NCBI GenBank assembly: GCA_951802195.1
Contig: OX637628.1
Span: 124,001-188,000 of the forward strand
DNA length: 64,000 bases
From: Tausonia pullulans
Taxonomy: Eukaryota; Basidiomycota; Tremellomycetes; Cystofilobasidiales; Mrakiaceae
Direction of reading: 5' to 3'
In this document: positions 19,730-32,271 of the stretch, piece by piece
Position numbering within the stretch: the stretch's first letter is position 1
Layout: each line of letters starts with the position of its first letter
Made by a program: the position numbers and the translations under genes
The notes under the pieces: generated by a model
Seen by the model: only the letters and a program-made list of their open reading frames with translations
What the model was told of the DNA's origin: nothing
Database searches by the model: none

Positions 19730-20303
19730 AGCGATGACAGGTATGCATGGCAGGCGAGACGTGATGGATGGCCGGAGGAGTTCGAGAGAAAGCCGGAGGA
19801 GAGGAGTCCGGAGAAAGAGGACCCCGCTCTCGGCACGGGACCAAATACAAGAAAGACAAAGAGAGGGAGAGCGCAGGCGAACGGCAGCTCAACCCTGCGT
19901 CGCGGCACGGCGCACTTGTCCCTTTGGTTGACTCGTCTCGCCCTACCCTCTCGTCGACATCCTCGTCCCGAAGAGCCCTCAGCCTGCTCTCCCGTCGACA
20001 ACGCCATCACCAGCTCGCTGGGCCGCCCCACTCGTCTACCCGGACCAATCTCGCCTCGCGTTTTGGTTCTCGGCGTTGCTTGCCGCCATCACCGCTCCTA
20101 CCCGCGTCTCTTCCCTCCCCCCATACTCCACCACCCTTGCTTCGTGCCCCTCCACGGAGCTCCTTCAGCTCCCCTCCTGTCCCCTTCGCTCCCCTCCCGG
20201 CCCCCCTTTGCTCCCCTCGTTCGCCGTCGTAGTCCCTCCAACATCCACGCCGTCTCCCCCTCAGCCCAGTCAGCGCGCTCCTTTTCGTATTCGGAGAAGA
20301 CAA
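19730..20303. other. Intergenic region / 5' leader of transcription factor gene
   Basis: These 574 bases become strongly C-rich and CT-rich from about 19920, typical of a leader before a gene in this genome. An in-frame open stretch reaches upstream from the factor's ATG to 20076 but adds only low-complexity Pro/Ser sequence, so I did not include it. Confidence 0.4.
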
Positions 20304-23300
20304 ATGGGTACCACCGCTTGGGCAGGCGATCTCCCGTCCTGGCAGCTCGAAGGCTCGCCCCAGTCGTCGTCCACAACGTCTCCGTATCCGGCAGCCGGCG
20401 GTGCAGCTGCAGCTGTAGCGGCCGTCGCTGCTGCCGCCTCTTCGCCGGCCTTCGCCAGCCCTTCAGGAGGCGCGCCTTATGACCGTCCTGGCGTTACGCG
20501 GACTACAGGTGCTGCCGCTGTCGTTCGTACACCGACATCGACCGACCCGAGTCCTGCGTCGGCGCCTGTTGCCACGCCATCATCCACTACTGGCGCCGTT
20601 GGCTTGCGGCCTTCCTCGCGCATCCAGCATTCCTCTGTCTCCTCTTATCAGCCGCACTCCCCCACTGCGACCTCGGCAGCGAAAGCTGCGAGCTCCGCGA
20701 TGGCAGGCCCCTCTCCCAAAACAGACAGTCTCTCATCGTCCGGCAACATCAGCGCCAACGGGGAGGATCGCAAACGCAAGCGGACGCCTACGCCAACGCC
20801 GACACTTTCACATCCATCGTCTTCCTTCACCCAACAACCACAACAGAAGCAACCAGAGGCCCCCTCCTCGCCGCACTCGCTCTCAACGGCCTCCCTCAAG
20901 GCCGCCTCGCGATTTCTCCCGCTCGACGCCGATCCGCGCTCCGCGTTCGGCGAAACTCTCGTTCGACGTGACGGCGGATGCCTCGACATCATACAGGGCG
21001 GCCTCCTTACGGAGAAGGAGGCAAGGGAGCTGTACGAGCTGTGAGTCACTTTTCGTCGCTCCTCGATCTGAAGCAGGTGCCCTCTCCCGTGCCTGGCGCA
21101 CTGTCAGACGGGTACGATACTCACTTGCATGCGCACTTGCAGGTTCTGGAGTGGCGCCGCCCGGTTCCTGCCCGTCTTTGATCCCAGCTATGATACGTTT
21201 GACAGGTCAGTCGCTGTTCTCTAATCCTGATCATACCGAGGAGTTTCAAGGGCTAATTGACACTTTTTTCTTCTTCTTCCTGTCTCCCAAAATGTCAGCC
21301 TGAGGGCTCGCTCACCATTTGCCATCGCTGCGATCTGCTTCGTCGCTGCTCGCGTTCGGGACGGAGGAAGTGGGTATTGGATGTTCTCAGGAAGGAGTTC
21401 GAGTGCTGATCCTCCGCTTGGAATATATCAGACGCTAACTCGTCGCTTCAGCTCCGGCTCTGGGGTCACGTCCGATGGATCTGCCAGGAGACTCTCTTCA
21501 AAGGTACCTCGCAGATTGAGGTCGTCCAAGCGACCGTTCTCGTCGCCGGATGGTCCGATTCGGCTGGCTGGCTTCTCGGTGGGCACGCCGTCCGCCTCGC
21601 CTTCGAGGTTGGCTGCCAGCTCGCCTTCAAGAAACTCCAACGATCCGGAATGGGCGGCGGTGGCCGATCGCGGGAGGAGCTCTTGAACGGTGAGGACCGG
21701 AGCTTGGTAGCGAGGGCGAGGGTTTGGTTCGTGCTCTACATTCTCGAGCACCAGCTGTCGTACGGAGCTGGACGACCGCCCATCACCCGGGAGGACGACA
21801 CCATAAATCGGGTTCGCGAGTTCTTGAACCACCCTTTGACGCTCGACACGGATTGGCGTGTCGTCTCAACTGTGGAGCTGCTCTCTATCCGCGGTGCGTC
21901 ACATGCTTTTCACCACTTTGATTTATTTGTTTATTTTTCCTTGTCTGACGGATCTCCCCACACTTTCCCCCAGCCCCCCTCCACCTCGAGCTCTCCGACT
22001 GCCCTCCCGACGCGCCTTTCGAAATGGAGACTCTCGACCGCCTCCAACGCGCAAACCACCAGTTTGCCGCATGGCACGACAAGTGGGACGGCATCTTCCG
22101 CGCCAAGTTCGGCAACCATGCTTCTTTCTACCGCGACTCGCTGGGAATCCAGCGATTCTACGCCGAGCTATTCCATAACTGCACCGCCCTTCGCGAAGTT
22201 CGCGGACCGAAGGATGTCGCGTCGATGCCGCCGACGCAGAAGGCGCTGGCGATCAAGGCGCTGAGGAACGCGCAGTGCTGCATCAACGTCTGCTTGCGGT
22301 GCGAGGGCTATCGCTCGGCGTTCAAGTATGCAGTGCATTACACCCGTGAGTAGCGGACGTGCTTGTTGCGTGCCTCTATGCCGTTCTGGACTTACGTTGC
22401 GGTGTAACACAGATGTCTGCGCAGCGTTCGCCGCAACCCTGCTTGTCCGACTCGCTCGGATCTTCCCCAACGAGCTCGACCTGAGGCAGACTGCCCGCGA
22501 TGTCGAGGACCTTGCCAAGATCCTCGACTCAGTCCCGGCCGGGCGCTACGCTCGATGTTGGTACCCCTCGCTTTTCTTTCCTTGGCAAATAGCCAGAGAC
22601 TGACCGTTATTCCTTGCAGCCCTCCGACTTACCCTTCGCTCGGCCCGCAAGAAAAAGGTGATTCCGCCGGCCACTTGCCCCGATTCGCCCACCGGCGCCG
22701 GAACGTCGTCGTCCTCGAGGCAGCAGCCATCCAAAAAGTCTCGTGTTGCCCAGCCTCAGCCATCGCAGCAGGAGCCGACGCATCACTTCCCTCAGCCCCA
22801 GCTACACTTTCAGCCGCAGCCTCACCAATACCAGCAGCAGGCAGCCCTGTATCCGCAACATCAGCATCTCCATCAGACACCGACGATTGCCGCCGATCTT
22901 CCCCCTCTCCTCCAAGCGAAACCAGAACCCAAGTCGTCGACCTCGCCGCCTTCCATCCCCGGCGGACTCCTCAGCCAGACCCTCATGGGTGCGTCGGGGC
23001 CGGGATTGTCTATCTTTGGCGGAGGAGGAGCGGTAGAAGGTGATGTAACGAGCCCTGGAACGGGCGCGGATGGACAAGGCGGGTCGGAGAACGGGAGTGC
23101 GACAAGCGGTGGGGGCGGGACGGGAGGAGTTGGGTTCGACATGGACGTGAGTTTTAGTTTGATGAGGTCTGAGATGGTTGGGTTGAGAGGCTGACATCAC
23201 TGCGACGACAGTTCGACTGGTCCTTTACCGAGGGCATCATGAACCGCGCGGGACTGACGCTCGATAGGAGTGGCGAGGTCCCGCTGTGGCTGTCTGGTGA

Positions 23301-23643
23301 GTCTGCCAGTACCTTTTACGATCTTTCCTGTTCGTACATGAGCTGATAAAACTTCCGCCGGGGTTGAAGGGTCCGACATTGGCTCGACGCAGCTGCCCTC
23401 GGCAGGGATGGAGAACTTTTTCCTCCGTACGTACACAGCCGATCCCTGTCGCTTGCACCATTCAAAGCTGACACCTCTCGTTATTGCTCAGCCTCTGAAC
23501 TCGACTGGCGGCTCGCGGCCGTCTCAGGCAACCTGGGAGGTAGTGGCGCTGACGCTCTGTCGGGCAGTGGTGGTAGTGGAGGAGGAACTCCTCTCCACGA
23601 CGATCTCGGTGGGCTCGACGGGACGTTCGGACAAATCTGGTAG
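20304..23643 (+). CDS. Fungal-specific transcription factor domain protein without visible zinc cluster
   Basis: The middle of the protein is the alpha-helical fungal_trans regulatory domain. It runs ARELYELFWSGAARFLPVF, SPFAIAAICFVAARVRDGG, WICQETLFKGTSQIEVVQAT, GGHAVRLAFEVGCQLAFKKL and VWFVLYILEHQLSYGAGRPP. Before it are about 200 Ser/Ala/Pro-rich residues with one basic DRKRKRTPTP patch. After it come Gln/Pro-rich and Gly-rich low-complexity stretches and a C-terminus ending GGLDGTFGQIW. Such proteins normally start with a Zn2Cys6 DNA-binding cluster; no CX2CX6C pattern appears after the ATG at 20304 or in the open frame up to 20076. Either a 5' exon was missed or the protein acts without its own DNA-binding cluster. 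Target pathway is unknown. Confidence 0.8.
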
Positions 23644-23927
23644 TTCTCTATGAATGTATTTGTATCTAGATCTGATGCTGAGAAAGCCAGGGAGCTGGAT
23701 GAGGGTCATGGGACGACCTTGTCAAAATCACGGATAGAGCGATGCGAATGTGAATGCGAGAGAGAGAGGAGGGCAAGTCAAGGAAGAGAACAACAGGCTA
23801 GAGGAAGGGATAAAAAAAGAGAAAAAAGAAAAAAAAGGAGCAAAAAATGAGAGAGAGGACCTCAGGCAACTAAGCTATGATGGCCATCACTCCAATCCCG
23901 AGACATCAACAAGAGATGTACACCCAT

Positions 23928-25460
23928 CTACTTCTCTTTGGGCGTCGTCGGAACCTCCGCTTCCTTCTCAATCTTCGGCGGCTTTTTGTCCTTCTCCGCA
24001 AGTGCCGCCTTCACCTTCGCCTTCTCCTCCCGCTCCGCCATCAACCTCGCCCACTCCTCCTTTCGGAATGCTTTGTTCAGCTTCCTCTTCTCCTCCAGCA
24101 GCGCCAACGTCGGGCTCTTCTTCTCGCCCTGCTTCTGCCCCTTCTCGATCAACTCTTTGGCTTCCTCCTCCACCACCTCCTCCTCCTCCCAGGACTCTTC
24201 CGTCTCATCCTCCTCCTCCTCCTCTTGTCTGCCCTTCTTCGCCTCCTCAACCGCCTGCCTCACCTCCTCTTCCCTCGCCATCTTCTTCTCCAACTTCGCT
24301 ACCTCCTTCGCCACCTTGACCGCCTTCGGCAACGCGTGATGCCGCAGCTTCTTCGCCTTCCGCTTCGCGACAACGTACGCTCGCACCCTCGCCTGGTTCG
24401 TCTCGGAGAGGTCCTTGAACTCGGCCCGGAGGAGATCCTGCATCCAGCGGGAGGGTCCCAGGGGAGTGTACGCATAGGGGTCGGAGGGGCGTTCGGTGAG
24501 GAGCGGGCGGGCGGCAAGGGACGGGTGGAGGGCCGCCCAGGACGGGTGCGGGATGGTCGTGCGGGCTTGGTTGCGGAGATAGTGCTTGGAGTGAGGGTCC
24601 AGGGGGTTGTTGTCCGGCAAGGTGGTGGTGGTCTGGCCTTCCGGGAGGAGGAACGTCGTGGGGGCCGCCGCTATGGGGCCGTCCTCGGGTTGCGAGGAGG
24701 AAGGAACACTAGCAGACTGGGCTTTCGGGCCATCTCCGGAGAGGTTGAACGCCCAGGACGGGGAAGGGCTGGTGGAGGTAGCGGTAGCGATGGGAGGAGG
24801 CGCGGATGACGACGACGACGACGACCCTGGCGCGCCGTTGGCCCTCAAGGCCGCCTCGCGGTCTCCGCTACCTCGTCGCGCCGGGAGGTAGATAGTTCCA
24901 CTCTCGTTCGGGTCCCTCTTCTTCCCCGGCGTGTGCTGGAATGTCGGCAAGATCCTTTTCGGCTGCTGCTGCTGCTCGGACGCTCCTCGGCTGCTCCCTG
25001 AGCGCGACGGCTTCGCGAGTCCAAAGCCTCCACTTCTCGCCGCGGCCTTCTGATCGACTTGAGCGGCATGGCGCTTGGCGTAGCGCCGGGTGCTAGCGGA
25101 CGAGAGGGACTCGGCCGTCAAATCGAAGGAGGAGCTGTCCGGTGGGAGCTTGAACGTCTGGAGTAGTGCATGCATGCATGAACGGAAGGACGGGGAAGCG
25201 GGGTGTTAGTCGTCGAGTCGAATCGAGTCGGGGGGGAGACGCGCAGAAAGCGACAGAGGACGGACGAAAGGCTGGGATGAGCTGCCTGCTAGAGATGTGG
25301 ACGTTCCCCCTCCTGCACCTCCGCCAGACGAATCGTCCTTGAAGAACGAAGAAGAAGACCGCCTGCTGGAGGCGGAGGCGGACAAAGGCGACACGAGGGG
25401 ACGGCTGCTGCTAGTGGACGCCCGGAGGAGAGCAACGGCTCGGTGAGAGGGACGGCTCAT
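23928..25460 (-). CDS. Predicted mitochondrial charged/coiled-coil protein, unknown function
   Basis: I did not recognise the family. The first exon (ATG at 25458-25460) encodes MSRPSHRAVALLRASTSSSR followed by more Ser/Arg, a typical mitochondrial presequence. It appears to splice, with a GACTAAC branch site at about 25205 and acceptor CTCCAG, to the frame TFKLPPDSSSFDL. That long second exon has a conserved-looking core, NNPLDPHSKHYLRNQARTTI, PHPSWAALHPSLAARPLLTE and PLGPSRWMQDLLRAEFKDLS, then a highly charged Lys/Glu coiled-coil tail ending PTTPKEK. This pattern fits a mitochondrial ribosome-associated or translation-related protein, but that is a guess. The donor site (GTCCGTCC or similar near 25265) is uncertain. 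An alternative start is the ATG at about 25175. Confidence 0.65.
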
Positions 25461-26575
25461 GGGTCTGAGTCTTTACGGCCAATCCGATCTCAATGGAACG
25501 ACGACAAGAGATAAGGCGGGAGAGAGAAGGAAGGCCGAGAGGTGGAAGTTGGCGGAGAACCCAACCGCGACAGACGGCTTTGTCGTTCTCGACTTTCCGC
25601 GCACGGGTCGCGAGCCCGACTAGCCCGCGGTGTGACAGATCATCGTCGGTTCACTATGCTTTCGGTGAAGGGTACAATCCATTGAGGAAGAAAGAGGGTC
25701 AAGATCAGACAAAAGAGGCGAGGAAGAGAGACAGGAGGAGGAAGAGGAGGAGACAGGCGACGACAGGACGGCGGGGATGAGGGGGAGGGAGTGGATCGAG
25801 GGAAGAGAGTCGAAGCAAAAGGGAGAGCGAATAAAAGTAGGGCGAGGAGAGATACGACGCTGTATGAGGTTTAGATGGTTAGAGGTCGATCGATGATGAG
25901 GCCGAAATTGGGAAAAAGAAGAGAGGAGAGCGGGACGATGGGAGGAAAGAGACGACAAGGAGAGGTTAAGGAGGAGAACGGAGTGAAGGTGGAACTGGTC
26001 ATGGGAGGAGGATGGAGGAGGGGAGGGTGGTGGAGACAGGAGCGAGGAATAGGGCGGGACGAGATGTAGAGGTAGAGAGGAGGGGGAAAGAGGGGTGGGC
26101 GGGCAGGAGACGAGGAGGGAGGCGAGGAAGTACAACACGAATACGAAAGCTCGAAAGAAAAGAAAGGAAAAAAGGCGGTCGATGGAAGGGAAATGTGAGA
26201 AAAGAGAGAAAAATGGGTGCTAGCCGGACCAAAGGTTCGGAGGAGCGAGAGTGACGCGCGCCGAAGATGATGTGCGTGCGAGGCCGAGGCGGTTGGCGCC
26301 TTTTTTTTTGGGGGGGGGGGGGGGGGGGGAAGGGGGCAGAGGGGAGTAGTGTGTGTTGATATGTTTGGTCGAGGGGGAGCAGACCGAAGAAAAGGAGAGG
26401 ACAGGACGACAAGCGAAGGGTATCGAGGGTCGCTGGAGCAGAACCGGCACCGCGCGCCTATGCAAGGGTGAAGAAAGCGGCTGGCGCGGTGCGATGGAAT
26501 GCGATGAAGGAGAAGGAGGCTGACCGGCGAATGATTTAAGCCGGCAGCACAGAAGAGGGGAAGACGTCTCCTCTA
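25461..26575. other. Intergenic region with purine-rich strand and T9G20 run
   Basis: This 1.1-kb gap lies upstream of the mitochondrial-type gene and downstream of SFP1. The plus strand is mostly G and A (GAGGAG, GGAAAG repeats) from 25490 to 26500. A run of nine T followed by twenty G occupies 26301-26329. The minus strand's CT-rich character suits the leader of the minus-strand gene. No further gene is supported. Confidence 0.45.
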
Positions 26576-29500
26576 TTACTCCATGTCCATGTCCACGTCA
26601 TCGTCGTTCTCAACGACAGTGAAGAGGACTTCGTCCGACTTGGGGGCCGCCTGCTCCCAGGGACCCGGCTGGGTGTGCTGTTGCTGAGCCTGAGCCGCCT
26701 GACGAGCGATGAGGTCGGCCGTTTGTTGAGCAGTCAGCTGCTGAGCGGTCGCCGGGGCCGAACCGTTGACGATGGACGTCGGCTGGGAGGCAGGTGTTTG
26801 CTGAGCGGCAGCGGCAAGAGCAGCCGCCGCGTTGGCCGCCGCGAGCTGGCCCATGGCAGTCGTCGAGGTGAAGCCGTTGCCTTGACCCCCCGGAGCGTAA
26901 GCGCCACCGGGGAGCTTCGGGTGGCCATGCTTGCCCTGAGCGACCATGGCGAGACCGATGGCGCCATGAGCGCCCGAGTTGAGATAGTGGTACCGGAGAC
27001 CATTCATCTGACGGTACCGCTTCGTGCAGCCTCCACCGACCTGGCAAACGAACGGCCGCGACTTCTCCTCGGCCTCGGCTTCGGAGAGGCCGTTCTCGAC
27101 GGCGTCACGGACCTCAAAGTTGCATTGGCCAACCTTGAGATGGTACTTGAGACCGTTCTGCTGCTTGTACGATTTCTGGCATCCGGGCGTCGGGCACTTG
27201 AAGATCTTCTGGCCCGACGACGGCGGCGGGATGCCGTTCGGGTGGGCAAGCGCGAGGGTCTGGATTGTTGCCTGCCCGTTGGGGCCGGCGAGGAGAGCGG
27301 CCGAGGCGATGGCGCCCTGATGAGCGGCAAGGACCGCAGCGGCAGCATCGTTGGCCGACGCAGGCGGGTTGGACGACGAAGGGAAGAGGAGCTTTGGTGG
27401 GATGCACGAGGCTGGAGTCGGAGCGGGTATTGACTGGTTCTTTGTCACAACAGGGAGGACCGACGGCGGCGGGGTGCCCGTCCCGAACTTGTACTCGCCT
27501 TCCCAAACAGTCGAAGCGCCTGGGGTTTGCTGGGCCTGCTGGCCGTTTTGACCGTCGGTGCCGGCATCACCCGGGTTGGTGAAGGCAGCCCGGCCGGCGA
27601 GAGCCTGCTTGGTCTTCTTGCGACCGGCTGAGGTGGAAAAAACGCTCGTCTCGAACGCGGCGTTTGTCGGAGGCGCTAGGACGTCCGAGAGTTGCAGCGG
27701 GGCCGAGGCCGGGATGGGCTGGCGACGCTTGAGGGGGGGCGAGTTGGGATTGGAGTTGGTCGAGCCGGAGGAGGACGACGACGAAGCCGGCTCAGAGTCG
27801 AGCTCCATCGAGTCGACGTCGTGCAAAGAGCCGCCCTGAGGGGTCGATTGCGGCGAGGGAAGGATGATGACGTGGACGTCCTCGTACTGGAGGCAAGCGG
27901 GATGGGTTTTAGGGGAGGGGGCAGGCGCGGGCAGGCAAACGGGGAGATGACCGTCAGCCGCAGTTGTGATATTGCGATAACGTCACCGCCCGCACACACA
28001 CTCGCACTTGCGCCCTAGAGCGAGCAAGCTGGCGTCTGAGCTGGGATGGAACTGGAAGTGACTCACGTGCTCAAGGAGGTCATGCATAGAACTGAGCTCA
28101 AGGCCACAGCAGTTGTAGTTTTGGCACTGAGGGAAGGGAGTAGCAATGTCGTCAGCCCTCGATGCGAGAGGTGCGTGGCAGACTATAAGAATCGACGAGC
28201 GACTTACGTATTCGGCCTCGTTCCGGGCCATCTTCATTGAGCCGCCGATGGACTCGACGGAGGTGGACATGGCCATGGAGGAGAAGTCATGCGAGCTGGG
28301 TGAAGGGAGTGACGAGGGTGGTCAGTTCAGGGTCAACTTGGGGAGCCCACAAGGAGTGCGAAAAGGAAAGGTGCTATGTGTGTACGGGCGAGAAGAAAGC
28401 CACGCTGTCCGCCACGATGACAAGACGCTAGTCGTGGATAGTCATCACGCGGAAGTGAGTCCGCCCTCCGCCCCAAAGGCAGAGGGGTGGAGGTGGTCAC
28501 TTTCTAGTCAGGAGAGCGAAGGGAAGCTAGCTAAGGCACGGAGCGGGGGGGATGTCGCGAAGCACCACGAAGGAGCAGGCAGGGATAGCCGAGCAGGAAG
28601 AGGCCAGCAAGAGAGAGCGAGACATGTTGACCAAAAGGCGGCTGGACGTCTGCCACCCCTTAAAACAAGCCAACGACAGGCGAAGCGGGCCCCGGCATAT
28701 GCCTGTCATGCCACTTCCCTCCGGGCGCATGAAGATCGCCGCCCCTTTCTCTGTCCGCCTCACACCCGGGGAGGACAGAGCGAGACGAGAGGAGCAGATG
28801 GATGCGACGGAAAGAGAGCGGCAAGACGGCAGGCGGCCCGGAAGCAAGGCGGGAACCAAGGAGAGGAGGAGGGGGAAATGGAGGGGGGATTGGAATCCCG
28901 AGACGCTGACCAAAGAGTCCGCGCGTGGGGGAGTCCCCCCCGCCCTTCCGGCCCGCCCTCATCCTCCGCTTTTAGAGCGGATCAGCGGGCTGAGACAGGA
29001 ATGACGAGAGGGAGGGGGGGGTGGAGGATGGAAGTAGGGAGGATGGGAGGAGGGAGGCCAGGCGAGGAGAGAAGAGGACAGAGCATGCTGAGAGTCGCCC
29101 AACCCTAAGCGCAGAGGCGGGTGGCGAGCAGGGCAGGACAGGCGAGCCTGGAGAAACAAGCGCACGCGCGGGGAAGCCCGCCCACGCTTCAACCCAGAGA
29201 AGGCCGCCCACGCCGCGCCACTCCCCCTCCGCCCCCGCCCCTCTCATCCCCCCCTCACCCCTGGGATTCCAAGCGAGCCCCCAAAGGTCGACGAGATACA
29301 CGGGAGGCGAGAGACGGACACATAACGGACAGACAGGAACTAAGGAAAGAGGCGGATGGAGCTCCGAGATGGGAGGACAAGGCAACTCACTCGACCCCAC
29401 CGAACCAGGCCGGCCCAGCGTCGTTGCCGACGTACTTGCCCTTCCAGGACCCCATGCGCATTCGGTCCTCGAACGATCCCATGCCGCCGTAAGAGCCCAT

Positions 29501-29776
29501 GCGGAGCGACTTGGCGAGCGAGGTGCCGTAGGACCCCATCCCTTGGTTCGCCCGCGGGCCAGACGTGGAGAACGGGATCGGCGTCGGCGCAGGGCGCTGT
29601 AACGGACTCAAGAGAGTCCGCCCGGCGCCGGACGAGGGCGTTGACGGGTAGGGCGAGTGCTGGGACGAAGACATGAGCGAGGTCGAGAGCGTCGAGGGTG
29701 TGAGCGAGGCGTGCGGGTGGGCTGACGAGCCGGCGTGCGGCTGCTGGCGAGCCTGGATGGGGACCGGACCGGCCAT
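26576..29776 (-). CDS. SFP1: SFP1-like split zinc-finger transcription factor
   Basis: Sfp1 proteins control ribosomal-protein and ribosome-biogenesis genes in response to nutrients and TOR. Exons 29391-29776, 28208-28295, 28067-28126 and 26576-27886 join in phase. A first finger CQNYNCCGLELSSMHDLLEH with YEDVHV spans the third and fourth exons, as in yeast Sfp1. Far downstream are two fingers, FKCPTPGCQKSYKQQNGLKY and RPFVCQVGGGCTKRYRQM with NGLRYH, separated by a short linker. The N-terminal exon is Ser/Pro/Gly-rich with repeats of the GSYG/MGSF type. The C-terminus is Ala/Gln-rich and ends in an acidic DDDVDMDME. The first intron, 28296-29390, is 1095 bases, far longer than the usual 50-100 bases. 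The start ATG is at 29774-29776; further 5' exons cannot be excluded. Confidence 0.85.
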
Positions 29777-32271
29777 GGCGAGAGAGGCTAGGTGTTGGGT
29801 GTGGGAGAGTGGAAGAGGGAGGGAGGGGATCGGTGGCAAGTGGCTGGGCTGGGACGGGAGGAGCGAGTGGGTCCCGAGCTAGAGCGTTGTTGTTGGGGAT
29901 GAGAGATGCTGCTGGACCGGATGACGAGCCGGAGTCGGAGATGGGAGGGTGAGTGGGTGGATGTGAAAGTGAGACGAGGGAGGGAGAGGGAGAGAGGCGA
30001 AGGGGGGAGGCGAGGGGGTGGGCACGAGGAGGCGGTCAACGACTAAGAGGCGTTCCGCCGCGACTTGGCTCCAGTCATCGAAGCAAGCTCGATTCATGGC
30101 CGGGCGCGGGCGAGCCAGACGACGGGGCAACTCACGAGGCGAGACAGTCGTGCTTCCGTTCTTGGTCCGTCGGCCGTGAGGCGCGCGCGTCGGTCTTGTC
30201 TGGCTGTGAGTCGTGGTGGGTGATCGGGGGCGTCCTCTGCTGACTGCTGCGAGAGTGGAAAGTCGTCCTCGTCCGTGGCTCCGGGATTACCAGATCGTGG
30301 CGAGATTGTCTAGTTCAAGTGCGTGTGTGCGAACGTGGCTGGCGTAGGGGCCCGGCTGCAACGAAGAGCAAGGGCTGGGCGAGAAGAGGGGTGGCGAGGG
30401 GTATGTGTGAGTTGGAAGACAGCGAGTGCGGTGGGGTCGAGGATTGGTGTGAAGGGGGAGGGAGACAGAGAGCTAGGGGCCAACCCGCTTCCCACTCCGG
30501 CAAAGCAAGCAAGCATTCGACCCAACGTGGGGAAGGGGCGGAATGTGGAAAGGATGTCTCTCCCTAGGACAAACCAAAGAGCAAATGAGGACAAACCGCC
30601 CTTCTGGGCCCCCTTACCCGTTTCTTTCCGTCTTTCTCTCTCGTCCTCTCTATATAGAGCTGGTACTCCTTCTACCTCTCTCTGCTCCTCTCGGCTGCTT
30701 GAATCGTTCGATCTGAAGGAACCAGGTTTAGTCCACCTTTAATTGCGCCCGCCTCGCAGCTTAACATCTAGGCACCCTCAAGCCTGATCTTCGCGCCCCT
30801 CATGCACCCACCGAACCACGAACCCCTGGCCGCCTGTCTGGCATTGAGGGAGCTCTGTCTAGCTTGTATGCGAGAGTGCACAGCGCGCGCCCCACCGCCT
30901 GCTTCTCTCTGGTTGCTTATGCCCACCCCCCTCCCCCTTTCTCCTCATATGTGGTATCGAGCCAAGAGGCATTCCTCATGTTACATACGTGCCAAGCAAC
31001 TATTCAGCGAAGCAAACAAGCCTGACAAAGAGCCCGAGGACTATCTCCAGCTCGCCCGTTCCGGCCGACCGGACAACGAAAGCCACATGGAATTGCTTGC
31101 AGGTCGAAGATGAGAACCCCCCTACTCACTCCCCCCCCCCCCTTTTTCCTTTCTCCGTCTTCTTCGCTTGCGAGTCCGAACGACAGGTGACCGAAGCCCG
31201 GAGTATTGGCCGGGCTTTTCGTAAACCGTTGACGGAAAAAGTGGAAATGGAGGGAGGGTCTGCCACATCTCTAGCTGTTGCTCATGCCTGCTAGGCTCTA
31301 GTACGAGCGCGCGAACGAACCAAACACGGCCCGCTTCTCCCCTTGGCGTGTTGTCTCAACACTATCCCCGATCTTGTTCCCATCAGTCTCGATGTCTGAC
31401 GCCGCTGCTGTGGTGGCGTCAGAGTGAATCCATCAAAGCGGGAAAAGAGAGCCGGCGCCCCCTCTCGTCAAAATGTAGATGTTGAGAGCATAAATAGTGT
31501 TCCCTTCGTCATCCCTTCACGCTCAGTGCATAGATTCGTTCGGGCAATTAGCCCCTAGATAGATAACTGACCCCGTCACTCCTTTGAGGGGACAAAGGCG
31601 ATATTACATCGACTGACGCGCCATGTCTCTCCTTCAGACGACGAAGGACGACGACGTCATTTCGAGAATTAAGACGGAACTAACGGGCGATAAGCGGCGT
31701 CTCCCGACTTGTCTAACTCCTCTCCTCCTCCCTTCCGCCAGGGCCGATTTCGATATCTCGGAAGATGTGAAAGCCCTTCTCTCCATCAAGCTCCGCTCTC
31801 GAGGGGTGATAAGATGAGAAGATGATGGAGGACGAGATTCGCAGCGACGACATCCTCCACACCTCGCTCGCGCCTAGCGCCGCGTTGTTGACTGTACTAC
31901 GATGCTCTGACGTCTTCCAAGCCCGAGTCGCGTCGACGGCCGTCGAGTCCTGCCGTCGCCGTTCCCCAGCTATTGCGTCGACCGACTAGTCCCAAGTCTA
32001 TACTTGGCTGAATCGCCTCACCATCTGAGCTATTCCCCCAGTCACCGGAGAGGGAGACCACCTGACTGACTAGAACGAACGCGCCCTCTTCGTTTCTTTC
32101 CCCTCATGCTTGCTTGCGATGGAGCTCACCTTCAACACGCCCATCTCGCACGTCCGTTCCTCTCGCACGTCCGTTCCTCTCGCATGTCCATCCTCTCTGA
32201 AGTCGAAGCACCTGATCAAGTCCCCCGATATTCGCCTGATTCACTGGGCTCGTCCTGTTCATACATGGATC
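29777..32271. other. 2.5-kb intergenic region upstream of SFP1
   Basis: This is one of the longest gene-free stretches. It probably includes the SFP1 leader and promoter (29.8-30.6 kb, CT-rich on the minus strand) and the 3' region of the CWC23-like gene. A short frame, MSLLQTTKDDDVISRIKTEL at 31623, is open for 64 codons without support. Tandem pieces of CTCGCACGTCCGTTCCTCTC occur at 32146-32183. I see no tRNA, rRNA or mobile element. Confidence 0.4.

Noticed and set aside
28146-29108. A 320-codon plus-strand open frame opposite the SFP1 intron
   Set aside because: It is a Gly/Arg/Glu-rich low-complexity frame on a purine-rich strand with no domain; such frames are expected in GC-rich DNA.
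31623-31817. 64-codon frame MSLLQTTKDDDVISRIKTEL upstream of SFP1
   Set aside because: It is short, has no recognisable family, and shows no splice continuation or other support.
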